From the NCBI GenBank assembly GCA_019419625.1, contig DXZO01000042.1, positions 1 through 28,009 of the forward strand: a stretch of 28,009 bases of DNA. Reading direction: 5' to 3'. Positions 15,773 through 21,877 of the stretch are shown here, in pieces. The position numbers were made by a program, and so were the translations under genes. The first letter of the stretch is position 1; every line of letters begins with the position of its first letter. Source of the DNA: Collinsella sp. (GTDB lineage Bacteria; Actinomycetota; Coriobacteriia; Coriobacteriales; Coriobacteriaceae). The notes beneath the pieces were generated by a model, which saw nothing but the letters and a program-made list of their open reading frames with translations, searched no databases and had not been told where the DNA came from.

Positions 15773-15807
15773 CCACCACAAAGGGGACAGGCACCTTTGT
15801 GGTGGTT
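15771..15807 (+). repeat. REP-like hairpin B (RAYT-type core), overlapping the murT-gatD stop
   Basis: A perfect 13-bp stem AACCACCACAAAG / CTTTGTGGTGGTT around the loop GGGACAGGCAC. The first two bases belong to the TAA of murT-gatD. The core CAAAGGGGACAGG matches element A at 8440-8470 while the outer stem differs yet stays paired, so the hairpin, not the exact sequence, is kept. It could also act as an RNA-stabilising or weak termination structure; there is no clean T-run after it. Confidence 0.65.
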
Positions 15808-15828
15808 TCGACCCGCCACGGTAGTTTG

Positions 15829-15963
15829 TCTCGATCTGTAACAGGTAGACCGTTAAAAGTCGTCGTACTGTTACAGATTGAGATGTTCGTCCCGACGTCC
15901 GTCGTTTGTCTCGATCTGTAACAGGTAGAGCCGATTTATCCGCTTAGATGTTACAGATTGAGA
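15829..15963. repeat. Four 15-bp cores in alternating orientation, exactly 40 bp apart
   Basis: TCTCGATCTGTAACA occurs at 15829-15843 and 15909-15923. Its inverse with one change, TGTTACAGATTGAGA, occurs at 15869-15883 and 15949-15963. Every gap is 25 nt. The two forward copies share longer flanks (GTTTG before, GGTAGA after), giving an 80-bp direct repeat, while the gaps between forward and inverse copies differ in sequence. As RNA this gives two 15-bp hairpins with one G-U pair each; as DNA it gives four evenly phased binding sites. It ends 100 bp before tRNA-Glu. It is not a CRISPR array: the orientation alternates and there is no cas gene. Confidence 0.85.
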
Positions 15964-16044
15964 TATTTGAAAATCGGGATAGAAGCCCGCTCCTGTGTGG
16001 TGGTTTTCCAGTTTGCCAACGATATACGCGCCGGCAAAAAAGTC

Positions 16045-16053
16045 TGCTATACT
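16045..16053 (+). promoter_or_regulatory. Extended -10 promoter element of tRNA-Glu
   Basis: TGC-TATACT lies 10 bp before the tRNA 5' end and is an extended -10 element (TGn-TATACT). No good -35 hexamer is seen, as is common with extended -10 promoters. Confidence 0.55.
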
Positions 16054-16063
16054 CTTTCCCGCT

Positions 16064-16140
16064 GTCCCCATCGTCTAGCGGCCAAGGACGCCACCCTTTC
16101 AAGGTGGATATCGCGGGTTCGAATCCCGCTGGGGGCACCA
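16064..16140 (+). tRNA. tRNA-Glu (anticodon TTC)
   Basis: A full cloverleaf can be folded by hand. The acceptor stem is GTCCCCA / TGGGGGC (with one G-U), followed by a D arm GTCTAGCGGCCAAGGAC. The anticodon arm is CCACC-CTTTCAA-GGTGG with anticodon TTC, and the T arm is GCGGG-TTCGAAT-CCCGC. The 3' CCA is encoded. A terminator follows within 13 bp. Confidence 0.97.
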
Positions 16141-16152
16141 TTTAAATCGAGA

Positions 16153-16183
16153 AGCCCGTTATCCTCACGATAGCGGGCTTTTT
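16153..16183 (+). terminator. Rho-independent terminator of tRNA-Glu
   Basis: 11-bp stem AGCCCGTTATC / GATAGCGGGCT (one G-U pair), 5-nt loop, then a run of five T. Confidence 0.9.
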
Positions 16184-16318
16184 GCTGCCATGCGCCGGGA
16201 TTCGAGCCCAACAGGGTGCGGAGCCGAGGAAACGCATTTACGCTTCGACCCTAACAAGTGATTGACTTAGCCCCTAGCAATACGATATCTGAGACGTCCG
16301 CATCGAAAAACATTGCCT

Positions 16319-16336
16319 GGAGACAGCTCCGTCTCC
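16319..16336 (-). terminator. Weak hairpin downstream of the serine hydrolase gene
   Basis: GGAGAC / GTCTCC stem with a 6-nt loop. On the minus strand a GTTTTTC run follows, but only after about 8 bases, so termination would be inefficient. The rest of 16184-16386 shows nothing coding. Confidence 0.35.
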
Positions 16337-16386
16337 ATTTGCCGTGATGTTGGCAAGCTTTCTCATCAATCGCACGTCTTGAAAAA

Positions 16387-17829
16387 TTACCCCAACTTCA
16401 AAATCGCTGTGAGTTCCGAGGGTGCCGGAAAACAGCACATTCCCTCAACTCGCACCCTGCACACGGCATAAATGCCTCCGATCTGCACATCGATAAAACA
16501 GCGCCGTGTGTAGTCCAGTTCCCTGGTCTCGATTTGTAAACTTGTTGGCGAAGTCCAGGCATACGCTGCAAACAGCTTGCGAACATCCCATGCGGGGGCA
16601 TCGTCTCTCTCAGCTTCATGAGTTACAAAAGGAAAGAGGTCTCCGACTCCGAGCCCATCGCCCGATTTACAAACCCAAGACTTGTAGCTGGCCCTCACGC
16701 CGTACTCACGACCATCGCGCAACAGAGACAAATCCAGCTCATTCTCATGAAATCGAATATCGATCTCTTCAAAATCCCCGAAAATGCAATGATGAATGCC
16801 CTCGAGACGTAATGAGCTCAAACGTCCACCAGAAGCCAACCCAACTGGCACGGGAATGCTATCGAAGTCACGTTCGGAAGCCACCGTTTCCCGAACACTA
16901 GACTCTTTGAACAATACCTCATACAGCGGATCAAGCAACGCCTTACTTCCTGTCGTGGAACTCGAGCAGGCGATGACAAGGCCATCTGTGGGCCGTATGT
17001 AGCACAGCTGCCCAAAAAGGCCAGAGCATCTGAACCCGCCACGCCGGCACATCCAGAACTGGTATCCATAGCCATTGCTGTCTTCAGTCGCCTCAGACGG
17101 ATAAAAGGGGCTCGTTTCCATCTGAATCTTCGTCGCCTCGGCAACCCATTCCGCGGGAATGATCCGTTCCCCACGCCACTTGCCGCCATCTAGCAAACAT
17201 TGACCAAACTTAGCCAAATCCGGTGTCGAAAGGTGAAGACCAAAACCTCCGGTCGTATGACCGGCTTGATCCTCTTCCCACCACCAATTTCTAATGCCTA
17301 ACGGCGTAAACAAACGTTCGGCGAGATAATCGGATTCTTTCGTTCCACTTATGCGTTGCACGAGCATGCTCAATAAATGTGAACACAGCGAATCGTAGTG
17401 AAAGACCTCGCCCGGCTTCCAGTCAAACTCACGATGAAGAACCTCATGTGCCCAGTCGTCTCCCGCGCCAATATACGAAAGGTCACTCTCCTGCCCCATC
17501 GTCATAGTCAGCAAATTGCGAACTGTCACATTGCGAAAGCGCTCATCCGCAATCTCGCCTTCATATTCCGGGAAGTATGAAATCCAGCGATCGGCCAGCG
17601 ACAGCCGTCCTTCATTCACCAACATCCCAACAGCAACCGAGGTGAAGGACTTAGTCACAGAATAGAGCGGGTGAACGTGTTCGAGGGAGAACGGTGCAGC
17701 CGCATGCTCGAAGACGACTTCACCATCTTGTCGGACCACGACTGAGCGGACTTCCACACCTGCGGACCTCCACGCCGCAAGGCACGCCTCGCCCATCTTA
17801 TTGTCAAAGATAATATTAGGCACCCTCAA
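16387..17829 (-). CDS. Serine hydrolase, class C beta-lactamase/D,D-peptidase-like (PF00144 type)
   Basis: About 480 residues from the chosen start. The catalytic motif SVTKS (Ser-x-x-Lys) follows PLY near residue 57. The second motif is the tyrosine of FHYDSLCSHLL, and a later GGFGLHLSTPDLAKFG block is typical of this esterase/D,D-peptidase group. There is no signal peptide, so it is cytoplasmic; that argues against a resistance beta-lactamase and for an esterase or peptidase role. The C-terminal 150 residues form an extra beta-rich domain I cannot name. The frame is open to a TTG at 17886, but a 9-bp inverted repeat (17860-17898) covers that part, and GAGAGG sits 6 nt before the TTG at 17829 (GTG at 17823 is an alternative). 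It is third in the alpha-glucoside operon; a role on a sugar ester is conceivable. Confidence 0.82.
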   Translation of the reverse strand: MRVPNIIFDNKMGEACLAAWRSAGVEVRSVVVRQDGEVVFEHAAAPFSLEHVHPLYSVTKSFTSVAVGMLVNEGRLSLADRWISYFPEYEGEIADERFRNVTVRNLLTMTMGQESDLSYIGAGDDWAHEVLHREFDWKPGEVFHYDSLCSHLLSMLVQRISGTKESDYLAERLFTPLGIRNWWWEEDQAGHTTGGFGLHLSTPDLAKFGQCLLDGGKWRGERIIPAEWVAEATKIQMETSPFYPSEATEDSNGYGYQFWMCRRGGFRCSGLFGQLCYIRPTDGLVIACSSSTTGSKALLDPLYEVLFKESSVRETVASERDFDSIPVPVGLASGGRLSSLRLEGIHHCIFGDFEEIDIRFHENELDLSLLRDGREYGVRASYKSWVCKSGDGLGVGDLFPFVTHEAERDDAPAWDVRKLFAAYAWTSPTSLQIETRELDYTRRCFIDVQIGGIYAVCRVRVEGMCCFPAPSELTAILKLG

Positions 17830-17859
17830 CCACTGCCTCTCGAACGAAATCAGTACAAG

Positions 17860-17898
17860 ACGAGGTCGCCCTCGACGCTTATCCAAGGACGACCTCGT
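17860..17898 (-). repeat. 9-bp inverted repeat between the PTS and hydrolase genes
   Basis: ACGAGGTCG (17860-17868) and CGACCTCGT (17890-17898) with a 21-nt loop. It lies 52 bp after the PTS stop. No clean T-run follows on the minus strand, so it is an attenuator or mRNA-stability hairpin rather than a strong terminator. Confidence 0.45.
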
Positions 17899-17949
17899 TT
17901 AATTGCTGGCGCGCGGGGAAATACTTGTCCCGCAGCTCCACTTCTTTGG

Positions 17950-19419
17950 CTACTTTGCAGCCTCTACCGCCGGCACGTCCTCCTTGTACGTCGCATACGT
18001 AAGCAGGAACGAAATCACGCTGGAAACCACGATGGCTATGATTACGTAAATCAGGTAGTTCGCGCCCATTGCACCGGACGGGTCAATGAAGCCCGGGAAG
18101 GCGCAGAAGCCGCCGCCGGTGAAGGCGAACATCTTGGTGCCAAGAGCGCCGATGATTAGGCCCCCGGGCACAGAGGCGATGCAGCTCATGATAAAAGGCT
18201 TCTTGCGCGGAAGGGTCACGCCGTAGATGCAGGGTTCGGTGATGCCGAAGAAGAAGCCCGAGATGAACGCCGGCCATGCAAGCTGCTTGAGCTTTAGGTC
18301 CTTAGTCTTCAGAAGGATAGCGAGGACGGCAAGGGACTGAGCGTATGAACAAACCATGTACGGCGCCATGACAATATCCCAGCCCTGGGAGGCAATGTTC
18401 ACCAGCATGAGGGCAATGACACTCCAGTGGAAGCCGAAGATGACCATAGGCTGCCAAATGGCAGTAAGCACGATGCCGCCGAGCGCGCCGCCGATGACAG
18501 GCAAGCTGTAGAGGGAGTTAAACAGCAGGCTCATGAGGTTCGTGATCAGGGTGGCAATCGGGCCAATAATCAAATAGGTAGCGGGGACCATCACAACGAG
18601 CACGCACGTAGGCACAAAGAAGAACTTTACATACTCAGAGAAATGCTTGCGGCACCACTTCTCCAGCTTTGCCGCGAACCAAACAGAGATGATAATCGGA
18701 ATGACAGAGCTCGTATAACCCGAAGACGGCATGATGACGGGTATGCCGAGGAAAGTCGTGTAGTAGTTCATGGCAAAGGGAGTGCCGGCAAGCACCGTTC
18801 CCAAAACATCGCCCGATGTGATGTTGACCATCGCCGGATACGTAAGTGCGATACCGAGCGTCATGCCAACGAACTCACTACAGCCAAACTTCTTTGCCGC
18901 GGTATAGCCAAGGATAATCGGCAGGAAGTAGAAGAAGCCGTCACCAGCCGCATATAGAATCTGGTACAAGCCGTCTGTCGCCGTGATCCATCCGAGGGCG
19001 ACGAGAATACTCAAAACACCCTTGATCATGCCCGCGGCACACAGCACCGCAAGAATCGGCTGGATTACGCCCGAAATAGTATCGATAAGGGCACTAACAA
19101 CGTTTCCTTTCTTGACGGGCTCACCATCAAGATTAACCTCGCCCAGCCCCTCGACACCAGAAGCGGCAACCGCGGCATCGTAAACATCCTCAATCACATT
19201 GATGCCGACAACAACCTGATACTGGCCATTCGCGTTGATTACTTGAATGACGCCTTTATGAGATTCAATTGCCTTAGTATCAGCCTTCGCATCGTCTCGC
19301 AGCTTGAAACGTAGACGCGTCATGCAGTGCGAGATGCTCAGGATGTTTTCCTTACCGCCGACGAGGCCAACTACGTCCTCGCCGAGCTTGCGATTTACAA
19401 GCTCTTTGCTTTCGCTCAT
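17950..19419 (-). CDS. PTS sugar permease EIIBC (glucoside/sucrose/trehalose type)
   Basis: A 489-residue membrane permease that imports and phosphorylates a sugar. The EIIB domain comes first (about 1-90), with the phosphorylated Cys32 in ISHCMTRLRFKL. The EIIC domain follows from about 105 with some ten hydrophobic segments and the family markers GFHWSV and GITEPCIYGVTLPRKKPF. It ends without an EIIA domain, so it must take phosphate from an EIIA encoded elsewhere. The B-then-C order is that of sucrose, trehalose and beta-glucoside permeases, not the C-then-B order of GlvC/MalX-type maltose permeases, although its partner enzyme is a GlvA-type hydrolase. The start is the ATG of MSESKELV after GGAGG. 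It sits 68 bp downstream of the GH4 gene, in one operon. Confidence 0.93.
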   Translation of the reverse strand: MSESKELVNRKLGEDVVGLVGGKENILSISHCMTRLRFKLRDDAKADTKAIESHKGVIQVINANGQYQVVVGINVIEDVYDAAVAASGVEGLGEVNLDGEPVKKGNVVSALIDTISGVIQPILAVLCAAGMIKGVLSILVALGWITATDGLYQILYAAGDGFFYFLPIILGYTAAKKFGCSEFVGMTLGIALTYPAMVNITSGDVLGTVLAGTPFAMNYYTTFLGIPVIMPSSGYTSSVIPIIISVWFAAKLEKWCRKHFSEYVKFFFVPTCVLVVMVPATYLIIGPIATLITNLMSLLFNSLYSLPVIGGALGGIVLTAIWQPMVIFGFHWSVIALMLVNIASQGWDIVMAPYMVCSYAQSLAVLAILLKTKDLKLKQLAWPAFISGFFFGITEPCIYGVTLPRKKPFIMSCIASVPGGLIIGALGTKMFAFTGGGFCAFPGFIDPSGAMGANYLIYVIIAIVVSSVISFLLTYATYKEDVPAVEAAK

Positions 19420-19487
19420 GGTTTTCCTCCCATGCGACCTGTCCAAGGTCGGCCGCCCGCCATCATTCGCTAAATTGATTTCCGATA

Positions 19488-20819
19488 CTAGTGAAGCTCT
19501 GGCCAGAACTCCTTATTCGCCTCAATGAGATCGTCAAGGATCTTCTTTGCAACGGAGGCAGAGGGGACCGTCTTCGAAAGCGTCAGCGCCTGCCAAAGCT
19601 CCTGATAGGAATGGTCGACCCAAGCAGACACTGCAAGCTTTTCGACCGAGACCTGTTCCTCCATAAGTCCTTTCTGGAATTGCGGAATCTCACCTTGGCA
19701 AATTTTCTCGTAGCCGTCGCTGCCGACGATGCAGGGGATCTCGACCATAGCCGTTGGGTCAAAATTGGACACAGCCCCGTCGTTGGGAACAATCAGCGAG
19801 AAACGTTCACGGGTGTTCTCTGCCAAAGCGCGAGCGAGATCGACAATGTACTCAGCGTGGGTATCTGGCTTAAGGCCGAAGCCCTCAGACGTGCCCTTTT
19901 CGATAATCTGGCGAGCGGTACCGAAAACGCGTTTCTCGCGACCCTCACGGACCTCGTCGGTGCGGGTGTGGTTGGGGTCGGTGTGCTCAACCACATAGTC
20001 CGGGAAGAGATAGTACTTGAGGTAGGTGTTCGGAATGGTATTCGGATCGAGCGCGTAAACATCCTTAGCCTTACGGAACGTCTGGTCCCAAGACGCATCG
20101 ACGAATTCAAGGCCAGAATCCTCGCCAGCATAACCGTTTTTAGCCATTTGGGCCTTGATAGTGGGCATAAGGTCATTGCCTGCACGGTCGTGAATCTTTG
20201 TCCACCAGCCAAAGTGGTTGAGGCCGTAGTAGCCGACGACGAGGTCGTTGTGGTCCTTGAGACCACACATCTGAGCCATGATATCCATCAGGGCTATTGG
20301 CATGTCGCAAATGTTGATGATCTTTGAATCCGGGCGAAGGCGGCGTGTCGCCTCAGCAACGATCGCCGCGGGGTTGGAGTAGTTGAGCATCCATGCGTTG
20401 GGACTGTATTTCTCCATGTAGTCAAGGATCTCGAGTACGCCGCCAATGGAGCGCAAGCCATAAGCAATGCCACCAGGACCGCAGGTCTCTTGGCCAAGAA
20501 CGCCATAGCGCAGGGGGATCTTCTCGTCCTTATCGCGCATAGCGTACTTGCCAACGCGAATCTGGGCAAGTACAAAGTCGATGCCTGTGAAGGCCTCCTC
20601 AGGGTCGGTCGTATAGCTGAAGGTTACCTCTGGAGCATTCTCCCTGATGTAGATGGCACATGCCTTGGCAATTGTCCCCTGACGCTCGGCATCGTTGTCA
20701 TAGAGCGTAATCCTATTGATGGGGAACACATCACGCTTCGCGAGAAGTGTCAGAACAACGCCCGGCGTATAAGTGCTTCCGCCTCCCGCGATAGTAACCG
20801 CATAGCTCTGTTTTGCCAT
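19488..20819 (-). CDS. Family 4 glycosidase, 6-phospho-alpha-glucosidase (GlvA/MalH type)
   Basis: Splits phosphorylated alpha-glucosides delivered by the PTS, using NAD+ and Mn2+ through an oxidation-elimination mechanism. The 443-residue product has the NAD loop TIAGGGSTYTPG at 9-20 and the subgroup signature CDMP at 171-174. In GH4, CDMP marks phospho-alpha-glucosidases, whereas CNVP marks the beta enzymes and CHSV the alpha-galactosidases (family knowledge). Cys171 and His202 (GLNHFGWW) are the expected Mn ligands, Asp172 and the tyrosine near 266 (NTYLKYYLFPDY) the acid/base pair. All key residues are present. The start ATG follows AGGAGG. It is the first gene of the operon, transcribed from the promoter flanked by the two TGTCTAGACA sites. 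Confidence 0.95.
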   Translation of the reverse strand: MAKQSYAVTIAGGGSTYTPGVVLTLLAKRDVFPINRITLYDNDAERQGTIAKACAIYIRENAPEVTFSYTTDPEEAFTGIDFVLAQIRVGKYAMRDKDEKIPLRYGVLGQETCGPGGIAYGLRSIGGVLEILDYMEKYSPNAWMLNYSNPAAIVAEATRRLRPDSKIINICDMPIALMDIMAQMCGLKDHNDLVVGYYGLNHFGWWTKIHDRAGNDLMPTIKAQMAKNGYAGEDSGLEFVDASWDQTFRKAKDVYALDPNTIPNTYLKYYLFPDYVVEHTDPNHTRTDEVREGREKRVFGTARQIIEKGTSEGFGLKPDTHAEYIVDLARALAENTRERFSLIVPNDGAVSNFDPTAMVEIPCIVGSDGYEKICQGEIPQFQKGLMEEQVSVEKLAVSAWVDHSYQELWQALTLSKTVPSASVAKKILDDLIEANKEFWPELH

Positions 20820-20831
20820 TGCAAATCCTCC

Positions 20832-20841
20832 TGTCTAGACA
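20832..20841. promoter_or_regulatory. GntR operator O1
   Basis: TGTCTAGACA, a perfect palindrome matching the HutC-subfamily pattern GT-n-TA-n-AC. It lies between the -10 and the start codon of the GH4 gene, just before its ribosome site. Together with the identical O2, 52 bp away, it brackets the promoter. Confidence 0.8.
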
Positions 20842-20858
20842 TGTACTTGACGACTTGA

Positions 20859-20889
20859 ATTATATCCTCAGTGATTTGCAATCTGTCTA
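20859..20889 (-). promoter_or_regulatory. Promoter of the alpha-glucoside operon
   Basis: On the minus strand: TAGACA, a 19-nt spacer, TATAAT. The -35 lies inside operator O2 and the perfect -10 is midway between O1 and O2. Occupied operators would block RNA polymerase directly. Confidence 0.6.
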
Positions 20890-20893
20890 GACA
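20884..20893. promoter_or_regulatory. GntR operator O2
   Basis: A second TGTCTAGACA with the same flanking bases (C before, TGT after) as O1. It covers the -35 of the GH4 promoter. The centre-to-centre distance of 52 bp is close to five helical turns, so both sites face the same side of the DNA, as suits cooperative binding or looping. Confidence 0.8.
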
Positions 20894-20959
20894 TGTTAAG
20901 CACACGGGTGAACGGTTGATTTATGGCGGTAAGCGGTAACTTTAAGCGTCTTCACTTCC

Positions 20960-20965
20960 TATAAT
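20960..20965 (+). promoter_or_regulatory. Candidate -10 of the GntR regulator gene
   Basis: A perfect TATAAT 63 bp before the TTG start. There is no convincing -35 and no TGTCTAGACA copy overlaps it, so strong autorepression is not evident. Confidence 0.35.
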
Positions 20966-21028
20966 TGGTAGAAACAGACTATCGCGCCGATTTGACGCAT
21001 TCCGCACCACCTCTATAAGGAGAGCATT

Positions 21029-21769
21029 TTGGCAAGGATCCTGTACAGTGAAATTTACCGCAGCCTTCGAGAGCGGATTGTCGAAGGTAAGCATCCCGTG
21101 GGATCGCTCCTTCCTTCCGAACAAAATCTGTCCAAAGAGTTCTCCTGTTCTCGAATGACGGTGCGCAAGGCCATTTCACTTCTCGCAAATGAAGGTCTAG
21201 TTCAGTCCATTAAAGGCAAGGGAGTCCTCGTAATCGAGACGTCACTTGCAGGCGCCAGCAAAGAGGGCGCATTCACCGTAAATGACCTTTCTTCGTTCAG
21301 CGAATCGGCACACGCGATCGGAGCAATTCCAACGTCAAAAATCGTCTATTTCGAACACGTAAGCACCAATAAGTATCTAGCTCAGTTGACGGGATTTCCC
21401 GAAGGAGAAGACCTTACGCATTTGAAGCTCGTCCGCATGCTCGACGATAAACCGGTCGCTGTCGACCGCCACTACTTCCTAACTTCCTCCGTCCCCGGCC
21501 TAAACGAGCAGAATGCCACCCTGTCGCTCTTCCATTACATCGAGGATGAGCTAGGGCTCACCATTGCCGTGAGCAAACGAACGATAACACTCGCCCAGCC
21601 CGACACTGAGGACTGCCGGTTGCTTGACGTCGATTCTTCTTCGTATCTGGCGGTCGTAACCAGCCAGACATTCGACTCAACCGGAACTCAATTTGAGTAT
21701 GTCGAGGCGCGTTATATTCCGAGCATCTTCCATTTTCACGACACGGCAACGCGCACACCCCTACCCTAG
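21029..21769 (+). CDS. GntR/HutC-family repressor with UTRA domain
   Basis: A 246-residue regulator. The N-terminal winged helix (about 4-70) contains GSLLPSEQNLSKEFSCSRMTVRKAISLLANEGL and the wing GKGVLVI. The rest (about 80-240) is a UTRA effector domain with LVRMLDDKPVAVDRHYF and the closing FEYVEARYIPS motif. TreR-like relatives bind sugar phosphates and release DNA. It stands divergently from the GH4-PTS operon, and the HutC-type palindromes there make it the obvious repressor, with the phosphorylated substrate of the GH4 enzyme the likely inducer (inference). The start is TTG, 4 nt after AAGGAGAG; no ATG is available at the correct place. Confidence 0.92.
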   Translation: MARILYSEIYRSLRERIVEGKHPVGSLLPSEQNLSKEFSCSRMTVRKAISLLANEGLVQSIKGKGVLVIETSLAGASKEGAFTVNDLSSFSESAHAIGAIPTSKIVYFEHVSTNKYLAQLTGFPEGEDLTHLKLVRMLDDKPVAVDRHYFLTSSVPGLNEQNATLSLFHYIEDELGLTIAVSKRTITLAQPDTEDCRLLDVDSSSYLAVVTSQTFDSTGTQFEYVEARYIPSIFHFHDTATRTPLP

Positions 21770-21810
21770 CAAACGGCACGGAGCAGACTCTTCCCTAATA
21801 AATTTGTTCA

Positions 21811-21848
21811 ACAAGAAAGCCGGGGCCCGCGCGATGCGGACCCCGGCT
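21811..21848 (-). terminator. Terminator of glnN
   Basis: 13-bp stem with one mismatch, AGCCGGGGcCCGC / GCGGaCCCCGGCT, and a 5-nt loop. On the minus strand TTTCTTGTT follows. It lies 29 bp after the glnN stop and separates it from the convergent GntR gene. Confidence 0.85.
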
Positions 21849-21877
21849 CAATACCGTGACGATATGTCAGTTACGCT

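Noticed and set aside
15829..15963. CRISPR array
   Set aside because: Repeats alternate in orientation, are only 15 bp, number four, and no cas gene is in the window.
15944..16141. Minus-strand frame reading PPAGFEPAISTLKG
   Set aside because: This is the well-known false protein translated from the antisense of a tRNA gene (tRNA-Glu here).
16196..16220. tRNA-like fragment or att duplicate (GGGATTCGAGCCC, minus strand CTCGAATCCCGG)
   Set aside because: It resembles a T arm but in the opposite orientation to tRNA-Glu, with a wrong loop base and no acceptor match, so it is not evidence for an attachment site.
16529..16543. A fifth copy of the 15-bp core (TCTCGATTTGTAAAC)
   Set aside because: It lies inside the serine hydrolase reading frame, has several mismatches and is off the 40-bp pitch; chance match.
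18427..18957. A 176-codon plus-strand frame opposite the PTS gene
   Set aside because: Its charged, motif-free translation is the complement of the hydrophobic EIIC segments.
21770..21877. Right-hand attachment site of an island
   Set aside because: No copy of the tRNA-Glu 3' end is present; the only structure there is the glnN terminator.
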